Positions 26,858 through 38,230 of a stretch of 64,000 nt of DNA are shown one piece after another. The DNA is from Pseudomonas sp. LRP2-20. Lineage in GTDB: Bacteria > Pseudomonadota > Gammaproteobacteria > Pseudomonadales > Pseudomonadaceae. The notes under the pieces were generated by a model. That model was given only the letters and a program-made list of their open reading frames with translations. It searched no databases and was not told the origin of the DNA. Numbering within the stretch: the first letter of the stretch is position 1; each line of letters opens with the position of its first letter. The stretch covers positions 5,225,001-5,289,000 of the forward strand of contig NZ_AP025944.1 in assembly GCF_024349685.1 (NCBI RefSeq). The letters are read 5' to 3'. A program made the translations under genes and the position numbers.

Positions 26858-27717
26858 ACACAGTCAAGACCGTCCGCGAACTGCGTGCCGCCGTCGCCCG
26901 TGCCCGCAGTGAAGGCAAGCGCATCGGCTTCGTGCCGACCATGGGTAACCTGCACAGCGGCCACGCCGCGCTGGTAACCAAGGCCGCCCAACGTGCCGAT
27001 TTCGTGGTCGCCAGCATCTTCGTCAACCCACTGCAGTTCGGTGCCAACGAAGACCTCGACAAATACCCGCGCACCCTCGCCGCCGACCAGCAACGCCTGC
27101 TTGATGCCGGCTGCCACCTGCTGTTCGCGCCCACCGTGGAAGAGATGTACCCCGACGGCATGGCCGTGCAAACCCGCGTCAGTGTGCCCGGCCTCTCCGA
27201 GGGCCTGTGCGGTGCCAGCCGCCCCGGGCACTTCGAAGGCGTGGCGACCGTGGTCAGCAAGCTGTTCAACATGGTCCAGCCAGACCTGGCTGTGTTTGGC
27301 GAGAAGGACTACCAGCAGCTGGCGGTGATTCGAGCCATGGTGCGCGACCTGAACATGCCGATCCAGATCATCGGTGAGCCTACCGTGCGCGCCGAGGATG
27401 GCCTGGCGCTGTCGTCGCGCAATGGTTACCTGACCCCTGAGCAGCGCAGCACGGCACCGGTGGTGTATCGCACCCTGAAACAGATCGGCGAAGCGCTTGG
27501 CCGCGGCCAGGTGGATTTCGCGGCACTGATCGAACAAGGCAAGGCTGATCTGGTCGCTGCTGGCCTGCGCCCGGATTACCTGGAAGTGCGTCACGCGGTG
27601 AACCTGCGCCCGGCCACTTTCGGCGACCGCGACCTGGTGATTCTGGTGGCGGCCTACCTGGGTAACACTCGCCTGATCGACAACCTGTATCTGCATCTGG
27701 ACGAAAAGACCGCATAA
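26854..27717 (+). CDS. panC: Pantothenate synthetase
   Basis: Joins pantoate and beta-alanine using ATP through a pantoyl-adenylate. The 287 residues have the nucleotidyltransferase HIGH-type motif in [10 protein letters not shown], the GEKDYQQL block and the KMSKS-like LSSRN. ATGA overlap with panB shows an operon. panD (aspartate decarboxylase) is not in the window. Confidence 0.96.
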   Translation: MNTVKTVRELRAAVARARSEGKRIGFVPTMGNLHSGHAALVTKAAQRADFVVASIFVNPLQFGANEDLDKYPRTLAADQQRLLDAGCHLLFAPTVEEMYPDGMAVQTRVSVPGLSEGLCGASRPGHFEGVATVVSKLFNMVQPDLAVFGEKDYQQLAVIRAMVRDLNMPIQIIGEPTVRAEDGLALSSRNGYLTPEQRSTAPVVYRTLKQIGEALGRGQVDFAALIEQGKADLVAAGLRPDYLEVRHAVNLRPATFGDRDLVILVAAYLGNTRLIDNLYLHLDEKTA

Positions 27718-27723
27718 CCTTCC

Positions 27724-27946
27724 GGGGCTGCTTCGCAGCCCATTCGCGGGCAAGTCGGGGCGCCGAACCGCCGCTCCCACACGATTATCACCAGCTTCCA
27801 GGCGTGCGCCGTACTTGTGGGCGCCGCGCTTGCCGGCGATGGGCCGCGAAGCGGCCCCAACATTCTTGCGTTTGACATGGGTCGATAGCGATCACTTATA
27901 TACCGGGGCCGCTTCGCGGCCCATCGCCGGCAAGCGCGGCTCCCAC
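27724..27946. repeat. Cluster of three REP elements downstream of panC
   Basis: REP units at 27724-27780, 27817-27858 and 27905-27946. The second and third are inverted relative to each other (GGGGCCGCTTCGCGGCCCAT core plus GCGGCTCCCAC tail). The first carries an extra block of about 15 bases (tcggggcgccgaacc). The insertion sequence begins four bases after the third. Confidence 0.88.
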
Positions 27947-27999
27947 ATCGTGGACTGCCCCCAAGAAGTTGGACAAAAAATCCAACCCTTGGGGGACCT

Positions 28000-28518
28000 A
28001 TGGGCAAGTACACAGAGCAGTTCAAGCTCACAGCCATCACCGCTTACCTGGATGGCAATAATGGCTTCCGAAAGGTAGCCCAACATTTCGGTATCGACTT
28101 CAGCCTGCTGCGCCGATGGGTTTCCAGCTATCAGCGCAATTCCAGCCTTCCTCCACGTTCGCCTGGGCGGGGTTATGACGACGGTTTTAAGCGGCAGGTG
28201 GTCAGCTACATGCACGAGCATCGTCTTTCTATGCGGCAAACCGCAGCGCATTTTGGCCTCGGCCAATCGTCGCGGATAGGCAACTGGCAGCGGCAGTACT
28301 ACAGTGGTGACCTTGTAGCTCCCGTCGACCGCCAGAAAAAGCCGATCAAAGTGCCGAAGAAGATCAAACCTGCAAAACCCACAGATACCGACGACTCGCA
28401 AAAGTCCCGAGACCAACTGATCGCGGAGCTCGAATACCTGCGCATGGAGAATGCTGTTTTAAAGGAGCTCAAGGCTTTACGGGAGGAAAAGGAACGAATA
28501 TCGGGGAAAAAGCCCTGA
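28000..28518 (+). CDS. IS3-family transposase OrfA
   Basis: DNA-binding part of the transposase, 172 residues. It has two helix-turn-helix-like units (about 5-50 and 60-105: RKVAQHFGIDFSLLRRWV and RQTAAHFGLGQSSRIGNW), a Lys/Pro-rich stretch, and a C-terminal leucine-zipper-like helix (LIAELEYLRMENAVLKELKA) for dimerisation. Two tandem HTH units and this length fit the IS150 subgroup. A run of five A and one G (28507-28512) near the end is the likely -1 frameshift site into OrfB. Confidence 0.92.
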   Translation: MGKYTEQFKLTAITAYLDGNNGFRKVAQHFGIDFSLLRRWVSSYQRNSSLPPRSPGRGYDDGFKRQVVSYMHEHRLSMRQTAAHFGLGQSSRIGNWQRQYYSGDLVAPVDRQKKPIKVPKKIKPAKPTDTDDSQKSRDQLIAELEYLRMENAVLKELKALREEKERISGKKP

Positions 28519-29354
28519 TCGTTTCCAGGCTCAAGCGTAGATTTCCTTTGCCTGACCTGCTGGGGCTGGTCGGGCTGGCTCGCAGTACCTTTTATTATCA
28601 GGTGCAAAGCCAGCAGAAGCCGGACAAATATGCCGAGCTTAACGAGAAGATTCAGCAGATCTATCACAAAGAGAAAGGGCGCTACGGCTATCGACGCGTT
28701 GCACTCGTGATTAGAAAGGAGGGGGTGCAGGTCAACAAGAAGGTCATCGAGAAACTGATGGCTGCCCTAGGGCTGAAGTCACTGGTACGCCCCAAGAAAT
28801 ATCAGTCCTACCGAGGTGCCGTGGGCAAGATAGCGGCGAATTTGCTGGAGCGAAATTTCGTCGCCCAGCGTCCTAACCAAAAATGGGTGAGTGACGTAAC
28901 CGAGTTCAAGGTGGCTCAACAGAAGCTCTATCTTTCGCCAGTGATGGACTTGTACAACGGGGAAATCATCGCCTATGAGACGGCTAGCCGCCCCCAGTAC
29001 AGCCTGGTTGGAAATATGCTGGATAAGGCACTCAATACCTTGGGAGAAAAGCCGAAGCTAGTGCTCCACACCGACCAGGGATGGCAGTACCAGCAGGCTC
29101 AATATCGTCACAAGCTTCGCAGTCGCGGCGTGAAACAGAGCATGTCTCGTAAAGGCAATTGCCTGGACAATGCGGCTATGGAAAGCTTCTTCGGGACGCT
29201 CAAGTCAGAGTTTTTCTACCTAAAGCGTTTCGAGAGTATTGATGAATTGAAAGCAGGCCTGGATGAGTACATTCACTACTACAACCATGACCGCATCAAG
29301 CTGAAGCTCAATGGCCTGAGCCCTGTCGAGTACAGGACCCAGGCGGCAGCTTAA
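28500..29354 (+). CDS. IS3-family transposase OrfB (catalytic, read by -1 frameshift)
   Basis: Catalytic DDE integrase half, in the -1 frame relative to OrfA. I give the coordinates of the frame from the overlap; there is no good start codon of its own except a TTG at 28548, so an OrfAB fusion is the expected enzyme. The rve core has D in [10 protein letters not shown] in HTDQGWQYQ and E in [15 protein letters not shown], all intact, plus the B2-type [15 protein letters not shown] at the start. No stop or frameshift breaks it. Confidence 0.9.
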   Translation: MGEKALIVSRLKRRFPLPDLLGLVGLARSTFYYQVQSQQKPDKYAELNEKIQQIYHKEKGRYGYRRVALVIRKEGVQVNKKVIEKLMAALGLKSLVRPKKYQSYRGAVGKIAANLLERNFVAQRPNQKWVSDVTEFKVAQQKLYLSPVMDLYNGEIIAYETASRPQYSLVGNMLDKALNTLGEKPKLVLHTDQGWQYQQAQYRHKLRSRGVKQSMSRKGNCLDNAAMESFFGTLKSEFFYLKRFESIDELKAGLDEYIHYYNHDRIKLKLNGLSPVEYRTQAAA

Positions 29355-29505
29355 AACTGTCCAACTTTTGGGGGGCAGTCCATCGCGCGCCAGCTTTTGC
29401 AATCAAGCGAGACAGTTGCTCCCACATGCCTATAATGATGGCCAGTCTGAACCCGGCAATCACTGCCCTGTCCAAGGCTCACCACGCATCAAGGAATTCC
29501 GCGCA

Positions 29506-31170
29506 ATGGCGTATTACCGTACCCCCCACGATGTGACGGCCCTGCCTGCCTGGCAGGCCCTGCAGAAACACCGCGACGCCATGCAAGGCTTCAGCATGCG
29601 CGAAGCCTTCGCCGCCGATGCCAAACGCTTCGATCAGTTCTCCCTGAGCAGCTGCGGCCTGTTCCTCGACTACTCGAAAAACCTGATCACCGACGAAAGC
29701 CGCAACCTGCTGGTGAACCTGGCCGAACAAGTCGGCCTGCAGGATGCGATCAAGTCGATGTTCAGCGGCGAGATCATCAACGCCTCGGAAGGCCGCCCGG
29801 TGCTGCACACCGCGCTGCGCCGCCCGGTGGGCGACAAGCTCAGCGTCAATGGCGTCAACGTGATGCCGGAAGTGCACAAGGTGCTCAACCAGATCACCGA
29901 GCTGGTCGGCCGCATTCATGACGGCCTGTGGCGTGGCTACAGCGAAAAACCGATCACCGATGTGGTCAACATCGGCATCGGCGGCTCGTTCCTCGGCCCC
30001 GAGCTGGTCTCCGAAGCCCTGTTGCCTTATGCCCAGCGCGGCGTGCGCTGCCATTACCTGGCCAACATCGACGGCAGCGAATTCCATGAGCTGTCGGCCA
30101 ACCTGCGCGCCGAAACCACGCTGTTCATTGTCTCGTCGAAGTCGTTCAACACCCTCGAGACCCTGAAGAACGCCATGGCCGCGCGTACCTGGTACCTGGC
30201 CCAGGGCGGCTCGGAAGCCGAGCTGTACCGCCACTTCATCGCGGTGTCCAGCAACAAGGCCGCCGCCGTGGCCTTCGGTATCCGTGAAGAGAACATCTTC
30301 CCGATGTGGGACTGGGTAGGCGGGCGCTACTCGCTGTGGTCGGCCATCGGCCTGCCGATCGCCCTGGCCATCGGCACTGCCAACTTCAAGGAACTGCTGT
30401 CGGGTGCCTACACCATGGACCAGCATTTCCAGACCGCGCCGTTCGACAAGAACATGCCGGTGCTGCTGGCCCTGCTGGGTATCTGGTATGGCAACTTCTG
30501 GGGCGCAAGCAGCCACGCGATCCTGCCGTACGACCACTACCTGCGCAACATCACCAAGCACCTGCAACAGCTGGACATGGAGTCCAACGGCAAGAGCGTG
30601 CTGCAGGATGGCACCCCGGTCAAAACCGATACCGGCCCGGTGATCTGGGGCGGCGTCGGCTGCAATGGCCAGCATGCCTACCACCAGTTGCTGCACCAAG
30701 GCACCCAGCTGATCCCGGCCGACTTCATCGTGCCAGTGGTGAGCTTCAATCCGGTGGCCGACCACCATCAGTGGCTGTACGCCAACTGCCTGTCGCAGAG
30801 CCAGGCGCTGATGCTCGGCAAGACCCGTGAAGAAGCCGAGGCCGAACTGCGCCAGAAGGGCCTGAACGAAGCGGACATTGAAAAGCTCGCACCGCACAAG
30901 GTGATCCCCGGCAACCGCCCGAGCAACACCCTGGTGGTCGAGCGCATCAGCCCGCGCCGCCTGGGCGCGCTGGTGGCGATGTACGAGCACAAGGTGTTCG
31001 TGCAGAGCGTGGTCTGGGGCATCAACGCCTTCGACCAGTGGGGCGTGGAGTTGGGCAAGGAGCTGGGCAAGGGCGTGTACCAGCGCCTGGTCGGCAGCCT
31101 CGAAGACAGCGCCGAAGATGGCTCCACCCAGGGCCTGATCAATTACTTCCGCGGCCGTCACCGCGGTTGA
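29506..31170 (+). CDS. pgi: Glucose-6-phosphate isomerase
   Basis: Interconverts glucose-6-phosphate and fructose-6-phosphate; in Pseudomonas, which lacks phosphofructokinase, it serves gluconeogenesis and the EDEMP cycle. The 554 residues include the family signatures [16 protein letters not shown] and [17 protein letters not shown] and the catalytic region [18 protein letters not shown] 29506 (MAYYRTPHD) has AAGGA upstream. The frame continues back into the insertion sequence, but that part is not coding. The IS ends 123 bases upstream, so the native promoter region is shortened or replaced. Confidence 0.96.
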   Translation: MAYYRTPHDVTALPAWQALQKHRDAMQGFSMREAFAADAKRFDQFSLSSCGLFLDYSKNLITDESRNLLVNLAEQVGLQDAIKSMFSGEIINASEGRPVLHTALRRPVGDKLSVNGVNVMPEVHKVLNQITELVGRIHDGLWRGYSEKPITDVVNIGIGGSFLGPELVSEALLPYAQRGVRCHYLANIDGSEFHELSANLRAETTLFIVSSKSFNTLETLKNAMAARTWYLAQGGSEAELYRHFIAVSSNKAAAVAFGIREENIFPMWDWVGGRYSLWSAIGLPIALAIGTANFKELLSGAYTMDQHFQTAPFDKNMPVLLALLGIWYGNFWGASSHAILPYDHYLRNITKHLQQLDMESNGKSVLQDGTPVKTDTGPVIWGGVGCNGQHAYHQLLHQGTQLIPADFIVPVVSFNPVADHHQWLYANCLSQSQALMLGKTREEAEAELRQKGLNEADIEKLAPHKVIPGNRPSNTLVVERISPRRLGALVAMYEHKVFVQSVVWGINAFDQWGVELGKELGKGVYQRLVGSLEDSAEDGSTQGLINYFRGRHRG

Positions 31171-31194
31171 TCTGATCTAGCAGGTGCGCTCTTT

Positions 31195-31309
31195 GTAGGA
31201 GTGGCCTTGTGTCGCGAAAGGGTCGCAAAGCGACCCCGGCAATTCAAACATTGACTCGAAGAACCTGGGGCTGCTGCGCAGCCCTTTCGCGACACAAGGC
31301 CGCTCCTGC
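31195..31309. repeat. REP inverted pair between pgi and acs
   Basis: Arms 31195-31237 and 31267-31309 (core CCTTGTGTCGCGAAAGGG and its complement) are imperfect reverse complements separated by 29 bases. Confidence 0.88.
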
Positions 31310-31409
31310 AACCTCAGCGCCAGCCTTCAAGGAACATCGTCGCTGACTACACTGTCCATCGAATAGCCGCTGCTGTCCCTCGCCCCTCACAAGAGCAGGA
31401 CCACCCGCC

Positions 31410-33344
<1,935 letters not shown>

Positions 33345-33386
33345 CGGGCGGCCACTTTCCATGGCCGTCCTGAAGTACAGGACGCC

Positions 33387-34256
33387 ATGGAAGCCCTACG
33401 CCGCCGCATCGAAACCCAGGTCATGAGCCTTACCGGGCTGGCCCTCGGCCAGCTCGACCTCGAATCGCCCAAGGGCGACCCTGGCCTGTTCGGCCCGCAC
33501 AGTATCAGCTGGCGGGTGCATGGCGACTTCCCGAGCATGCTGGTCGGCGGCATCAGCGCCCTGATGCTGCAGCTGCTGCACCCGCTGGCCCTGGCCGGGG
33601 TGTGGGACCATTCCAACTTCCGCGAAGACCTGCTCGGCCGCCTGCGCCGCACCAGCCAGTTCATCTCCGGCACCACCTTCGGCTCGACCCGCGATGCCGA
33701 ATGGTTGATCGACAAGGTGCGCACCATCCACTTGCAGGTGACCGGTACCGCGCCCAACGGTAGCCCCTATGCCGCCAGCGACCCGGACCTGCTGACCTGG
33801 GTGCATGTGGCCGAAGTCAGCAGCTTCCTCGCCGCCCACCTGCGCTACCGTGACCCGCAGCTTTCGCGTGCCGATCAGGACGCCTATTACGCCGAGATCG
33901 CCCTGATCGCCGAGCGCCTCGGGGCGCGTAATATCCCCCGCTCCTGCCAGCAGGTCGAGGCCTACCTGCAGCGAATGCGCCCACAACTGCAATGCAGTGC
34001 GCGTAGCCTGGAGGTGGTCGGGATCCTGCTTGAAGCCCCTGCCCCGAGCCGCCTTGCCCAGCCGGTCGGCAAGCTGATGCTGCATGCCGGCATCGATCTG
34101 CTGCCGGACTGGGCCCAGGCCATGCTCGGCTTGCAGCAAGGGCCGCTGCAACGGCACATGATCCGCCTTGGCCTGCAACGCACAGCGCCGATCCTGCGCT
34201 GGGCCATGCGGGATGGCTCTGCGCACCGGGCCAGGCGGCGCATGGGCATCGAGTGA
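33387..34256 (+). CDS. MpaB-like oxygenase family protein (DUF2236)
   Basis: A 289-residue protein of the DUF2236/MpaB group, which includes the haem-type latex-clearing and mycophenolate oxygenases. Typical segments are SISWRVHGDFPSMLVGGISALMLQLLHPLALAGV and TSQFISGTTFGSTRDAEWLI near the N-terminus, followed by DLLTWVHVAEVSSFL with its conserved His. These fit the family pattern, but substrate and cofactor are not shown by sequence. It starts 43 bases after acs and may be co-transcribed. Confidence 0.8.
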   Translation: MEALRRRIETQVMSLTGLALGQLDLESPKGDPGLFGPHSISWRVHGDFPSMLVGGISALMLQLLHPLALAGVWDHSNFREDLLGRLRRTSQFISGTTFGSTRDAEWLIDKVRTIHLQVTGTAPNGSPYAASDPDLLTWVHVAEVSSFLAAHLRYRDPQLSRADQDAYYAEIALIAERLGARNIPRSCQQVEAYLQRMRPQLQCSARSLEVVGILLEAPAPSRLAQPVGKLMLHAGIDLLPDWAQAMLGLQQGPLQRHMIRLGLQRTAPILRWAMRDGSAHRARRRMGIE

Positions 34257-34335
34257 CGGGAAAGTGGTCGCCTCAGCGGAACCGATTTAACGTGCCATAC
34301 TCCAAGCACTCCTGCTTAGACAGACGAAGCGACAC

Positions 34336-37272
34336 ATGTACAAAGGATTGACTCGCGCCCTCGGCGCCCTGTTGGCTCTCGTGGCCCTCTACAGCCTGCT
34401 CGGCTTCCTCATTCTTCCTGGTGTCGCCTTGCGTATCGCCAACCAGCAGCTGGCGCAATACGCCACCGTGCCGGCGCACCTGCAACGCATCGAACTCAAC
34501 CCCTTCAGCCTCGAGCTTACGCTTTGGGGCCTGCAGCTCGGCGAGCCGGGCAAGGAACAGGTCGGTTTCGAACGGCTGTACGCCAACCTGGCGCTCGACA
34601 GCCTGTGGAGCGGCGCCCTGCACCTGCAGGCCATAGAGCTCGACAAGCCACGCAACGAGGTGCTGTTCGCCAAGGACGGTACGCTCAACCTGACCAAGCT
34701 GTTCAACCTGCCTGCCAGCGAACCCAAGCCGGACCAGCCGCCTGGCAAACCGTTCCCGCTGCGTATCGGCAGCATCAAGCTCAGTGGCGGCTATCTGCAT
34801 TTCGAAGACCTGCGCCCGAGCGAGCCGATCGAGTTCCTCTACGACGACATGAACCTGGAGCTGAAAAACCTCAGCACCCTGCCGGACGACAACGCCGACA
34901 TGACCCTGGTGGCAAAAGGTCCCAACGGCGGCCAGGTCGATTGGGCCGGCACCCTGAGCCTGGCGCCGCTGGGGTCGCAAGGCACGCTGAAAGTCACCGA
35001 TGGCAAGATGAAGCTGTTCTGGCCCTATGTGCGCGATGCCGTGCCACTGGTACTGGAAGACGGCGTGTTCAACCTCGATACCCACTACAAGCTCAATCTG
35101 GCCAAGGAAACCGAGCTGTTGCTGGACAATACTTCGCTCAAGGTCGCACCGTTCGCCATCAAGGCTCCGGATGGCCGGCCGCTGGCACGCCTGGCCAGTC
35201 TTGAGGTGAGCGAGACGTCCATCGACCTGGCCAAGCAGCTGGTCACGGTCGGCAAGGTGCGCAGCGAAAAGCTGGAAACCTGGGCGGCCCTGGAAAAGGA
35301 CGGCCAACTCGACTGGCAGAAGCTGTTCGCCAGCCAGCCGGCCAAGGCCACGCCGAAGGAAAAGGCCGAGCCAGCGGCTGCCGAACCAACGCCGCAGGAA
35401 CAAGCAGCAAAGGCATCGAGCAAGCCATGGCAGGTACTGCTCAAGGACGTGCAACTGCGCAACTACCAGGTACACCTCGCCGACCGTAGCCAGAAGGAAC
35501 CGGTGGCGCTGGATGTCGGCCCGCTGAACCTCGACATGCAGGGCTTCGACAGCCTCAACCAGTCACCTTTTACCCTCAAGCTCGACACGGGCGTTGGCAA
35601 ACAAGGCAAGCTGCAGGCGGCAGGTGAAGTGAACCTTGCACCCGTCACTGCCAAGCTTGATGTCAGCACCCGCGACATCGACCTGCGTGTGGCCCAGGCC
35701 TACATAAGCCCGTTCATTCGCCTTGAACTGCGCAGCGGCATGCTCGCCAGCGACCTCAAGGTCGACCTCAAGCGCATCGAGCCACTGGCCTTCACGGTCG
35801 CTGGCAAGGCCCAGGTCAACCAGCTGCACACCCTGGATACCATCAAGGGCCGTGACTTCGTCAAATGGCAGCAGGTGAACGTCGATGGCCTGTCGTATGT
35901 GCACGGTGATGCCTTGTCGATCGACAAGGTGACCCTGCTGCAGCCCTACGCACGCTTCATCATCAACGAAGACCGCACCACCAGCGTCGACGACCTGCTG
36001 ATCCCGCAACCGGCCGGCGCGCCTGCCAGCAAACCGGCCAAGCCAGCCAATGCCGCCGCCAGCAAGCCCCTGGGCATCCACATCGGCCAGATCGACATCA
36101 ACGATGGCTCGGCCAACTTCGCCGACCTGACCCTGACACCGAACTTCGCCACCGCCATCCAGCAGCTCAATGGCCAGATTGGCACCATCGACAACCGCAA
36201 GCCGGCACCTGCCAAGGTCGACGTCAAAGGCAAGGTCGACCGGTATGCCCCGGTCACCATCAAAGGCGCACTCAACCCGTTCAACCCGCTGGCCAGCCTG
36301 GATATCGCCACCAGCTTCAAGCGCGTCGAACTGACCACCTTGACGCCTTACTCCGGCAAGTTCGCCGGCTTCCGGATCCGCAAGGGCCGCCTGAACCTCG
36401 ACCTGCATTACCTGATCACCAACGGCCAGCTCAAGGCCGAGAACAAAGTGGTGGTCGAACAGCTGCAGCTGGGTGAAAAAGTCGACAGCCCCGACGCGGT
36501 GGACCTGCCGATCCGCCTGGCGATTGCCTTGCTCAAGGACACCGAAGGACGAATCTCCATTGAACTGCCGGTTTCAGGCGACCTGAACAACCCGCAGTTC
36601 AGCGTCATGCCGATCGTCTGGCAGACCCTGCGCAACCTGGTGCTGCGTGCGGCCCAGGCGCCGTTCAAGTTCATCGGCGGGCTGATTGCCGGTGGTGGCT
36701 CGCAAGACCTGGGTACAGTGGCCTTCGCCCCGGGCTCCAGCGAACTCAGTGGTGATGCCCAGGCGACGCTGGACAAGCTGGCATCAGCATTGAAGGAGCG
36801 CCCGGAACTGCGCCTGGAAATCGAAGGCACCGCCGCCCAGGGCAGCGACGGCCCGTTGATCGCCCAGCAGCGCCTGGAACGTGAATACCAGGCGACCTGG
36901 TACAAGATCCTGCAGCGCCGTGGCGACAAGGTACCGGCCAACGCCTCGATGCTGCAGGTTGATGACAGCGATAAACCAGCGATGCTCGAAGGCATCTACC
37001 GCACCCGGCTGAAGCAGCAGCCGCCAGCCGAGTGGGAGCAGTTGAGCCGCGACGAGCGCACTACCAAGCTGCGCGAGGCCGTGATCAAGTCCTGGGCTGA
37101 AAGCACTGCATTGCTACGTACCTTGGGCCAGGAGCGGGCCAGCAGCATCAAGGACTACCTGGTCGACAAGGGCAAGCTCGAGGATGACCGGGTGTACTTC
37201 ATCGATACCAACCTGGGGCAGGCCGAGAGCGATGGGCGGGTGATCACCCCGATGCACCTGGATGCTGAATAA
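34336..37272 (+). CDS. DUF748 (AsmA-like) envelope protein with OmpA-like C-terminus
   Basis: A 978-residue protein anchored by one N-terminal helix (about 5-30). Most of it consists of repeated DUF748/AsmA-like beta-rich segments (for example IELNPFSLELTLWGLQLGEPG), with Pro/Ala/Lys-rich linkers near 335-355 and 555-575. The last ~200 residues look OmpA-like: FAPGSSELSGDAQATLDKLA, then a variable part and YLVDKGKLEDDRVYFIDTNLG. AsmA-type proteins span the periplasm and move phospholipids, so a role in envelope lipid transport or stability is plausible; it is inference. Followed by a perfect inverted repeat. Confidence 0.85.
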   Translation: MYKGLTRALGALLALVALYSLLGFLILPGVALRIANQQLAQYATVPAHLQRIELNPFSLELTLWGLQLGEPGKEQVGFERLYANLALDSLWSGALHLQAIELDKPRNEVLFAKDGTLNLTKLFNLPASEPKPDQPPGKPFPLRIGSIKLSGGYLHFEDLRPSEPIEFLYDDMNLELKNLSTLPDDNADMTLVAKGPNGGQVDWAGTLSLAPLGSQGTLKVTDGKMKLFWPYVRDAVPLVLEDGVFNLDTHYKLNLAKETELLLDNTSLKVAPFAIKAPDGRPLARLASLEVSETSIDLAKQLVTVGKVRSEKLETWAALEKDGQLDWQKLFASQPAKATPKEKAEPAAAEPTPQEQAAKASSKPWQVLLKDVQLRNYQVHLADRSQKEPVALDVGPLNLDMQGFDSLNQSPFTLKLDTGVGKQGKLQAAGEVNLAPVTAKLDVSTRDIDLRVAQAYISPFIRLELRSGMLASDLKVDLKRIEPLAFTVAGKAQVNQLHTLDTIKGRDFVKWQQVNVDGLSYVHGDALSIDKVTLLQPYARFIINEDRTTSVDDLLIPQPAGAPASKPAKPANAAASKPLGIHIGQIDINDGSANFADLTLTPNFATAIQQLNGQIGTIDNRKPAPAKVDVKGKVDRYAPVTIKGALNPFNPLASLDIATSFKRVELTTLTPYSGKFAGFRIRKGRLNLDLHYLITNGQLKAENKVVVEQLQLGEKVDSPDAVDLPIRLAIALLKDTEGRISIELPVSGDLNNPQFSVMPIVWQTLRNLVLRAAQAPFKFIGGLIAGGGSQDLGTVAFAPGSSELSGDAQATLDKLASALKERPELRLEIEGTAAQGSDGPLIAQQRLEREYQATWYKILQRRGDKVPANASMLQVDDSDKPAMLEGIYRTRLKQQPPAEWEQLSRDERTTKLREAVIKSWAESTALLRTLGQERASSIKDYLVDKGKLEDDRVYFIDTNLGQAESDGRVITPMHLDAE

Positions 37273-37274
37273 GC

Positions 37275-37380
37275 GGTGTAAGCCTGTATCGGCCCTTCGC
37301 GGCTAAAGCCGCTCCTACAAGGGGCCGCACAATCCTGTAGGAGCGGCTTTAGCCGCGAAGGGCCGATACAGGCTTACACC
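37275..37380. repeat. Perfect 45-bp inverted repeat (REP pair) overlapping a stop codon
   Basis: Arms 37275-37319 and 37336-37380 are exact reverse complements around a 16-base spacer, with the core CGCGGCTAAAGCCGCTCCTA. The left arm starts three bases after the DUF748 stop; the right arm includes the TAA and last codons of the VOC gene. It probably also terminates both convergent genes. Confidence 0.95.
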
Positions 37381-37787
37381 AGCTGCTGCCCCGACACCGC
37401 CGGGTGATAAAGCGGCTGCACCTTGTTCCCGGCTGGGTCCAGGAGGTGGAAGCTGCGCGCACCATCCCCATGGTTGAACGGTTTGTCGAGCAAGGTCACG
37501 CCCCGCGCCTTGAAGTACTGGTACCAGGCCTCCAGCTCCTCCACGCTATCGACGATGAACCCGTAATGGTCGAGGGTCTGCAGGCCATTGGCCGCCCCTG
37601 CCCCACGGCCCAGCGACAGGTTGTCGTTACCGCAGGTCAGGTAGACCAGGTCCTCGTTGGCCCGGTTCAGCACCTCCATGCCCATCACCTCGACATAGAA
37701 ACGCTCGCACTCCTCCAGGTTGGGCACCAGAAGGGCAATATGGCGCAGGCCATTCAGGCGGCCAGGACGAGCAGGTAATTCGGACAT
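37374..37787 (-). CDS. VOC (glyoxalase/extradiol-dioxygenase superfamily) protein
   Basis: A 137-residue protein with two beta-alpha-beta-beta-beta units. Likely metal ligands are His in GLRHIALLVPN, His in TLDHYGFIV and an acidic residue near the C-terminus, in the usual VOC places. Similar proteins are annotated as glyoxalase or fosfomycin-resistance-like; no specific activity can be assigned. It is divergent from the quinol-monooxygenase-like gene and the two probably share the TTGTATACAA operator. The last two codons lie in the inverted repeat. Confidence 0.85.
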   Translation of the reverse strand: MSELPARPGRLNGLRHIALLVPNLEECERFYVEVMGMEVLNRANEDLVYLTCGNDNLSLGRGAGAANGLQTLDHYGFIVDSVEELEAWYQYFKARGVTLLDKPFNHGDGARSFHLLDPAGNKVQPLYHPAVSGQQLV

Positions 37788-37802
37788 TGGCGCGACTCCA
37801 TT

Positions 37803-37812
37803 TTTGTATACA
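37803..37812. promoter_or_regulatory. Candidate GntR-type operator TTGTATACAA
   Basis: A perfect 10-bp palindrome in the 60-bp gap between the two divergent genes. It fits the T-x-GT-x-x-AC-x-A pattern bound by FadR/VanR-type GntR regulators. No regulator gene is adjacent. Confidence 0.45.
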
Positions 37813-37847
37813 ATTAAGAATAGAATTTAAAACAAAAGGATCGCCCT

Positions 37848-38150
37848 GTGTATAGTCTGTTCATCAAGACCCGCGTCAAACCCGGTTGCGCCGACGATTT
37901 CCTCACCGCCATCAAGGTCAATGCCGCGGCCTCCGTGGCTACCGAGCCCGGCTGCCTGGTGTTCGACGTCTCCCAGGACAGGGTCGACCCTGACGTTATC
38001 TACCTGTACGAGATCTACCGCGACGATGAGGCGTACGAAGCGCATACCCAAACAGCTCACTTCCGCGACAGCCGCCCGTTGGTCGAGCCGCTGATCGTCG
38101 AACAGGAATGCTTCGAGAGCGACGTGATCGCCCGCAATCCGGTGTACTGA
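37848..38150 (+). CDS. Putative quinol monooxygenase (ABM domain)
   Basis: A 100-residue dimeric alpha/beta-barrel protein of the antibiotic-biosynthesis-monooxygenase family (YgiN/LsrG-like): FIKTRVKPGCADDFLTAI, EPGCLVFDVSQD, YEIYRDDEAYEAHTQTAHF. Such proteins oxidise quinols or isomerise small metabolites without cofactor. It starts at GTG 37848 with AAAGGA seven bases upstream. It is divergent from the VOC gene, a pairing that suggests small-molecule detoxification; this is inference. Confidence 0.82.
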   Translation: MYSLFIKTRVKPGCADDFLTAIKVNAAASVATEPGCLVFDVSQDRVDPDVIYLYEIYRDDEAYEAHTQTAHFRDSRPLVEPLIVEQECFESDVIARNPVY

Positions 38151-38157
38151 GCGCCCA

Positions 38158-38190
38158 TGAAAAAGCCCCGGCACAGGCCGGGGCTTTATC
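38158..38190. terminator. Bidirectional terminator between the ABM and BON genes
   Basis: Perfect stem aaagccccgg / ccggggcttt with A and T runs on the two sides, placed between convergent genes. Confidence 0.88.
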
Positions 38191-38230
38191 GGTGAAGGTG
38201 GCCAAGTCCGTTTGGCCGACGGGACATTCC

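Larger units (their letters stand above)
27951..29382 (+). mobile_element. IS3-family insertion sequence, IS150-like, complete
   Basis: 1432 bp bounded by inverted repeats: left TGGACTGCCCCCAAGAAGTT, right (reverse complement) TGGACTGCCCCCCAAAAGTT. The flanking triplet TCG is duplicated (27948-27950 and 29383-29385). It holds two ORFs in the orfA/-1 orfB arrangement with an intact DDE site, so it looks active. The IS150 subgroup is suggested by size, inverted-repeat sequence and ORF lengths. Confidence 0.93.

Noticed and set aside
27724..27946. Repeated palindromes as a possible CRISPR array
   Set aside because: Units are inverted, unequally spaced and match the REP family; there are no regular spacers and no cas genes.
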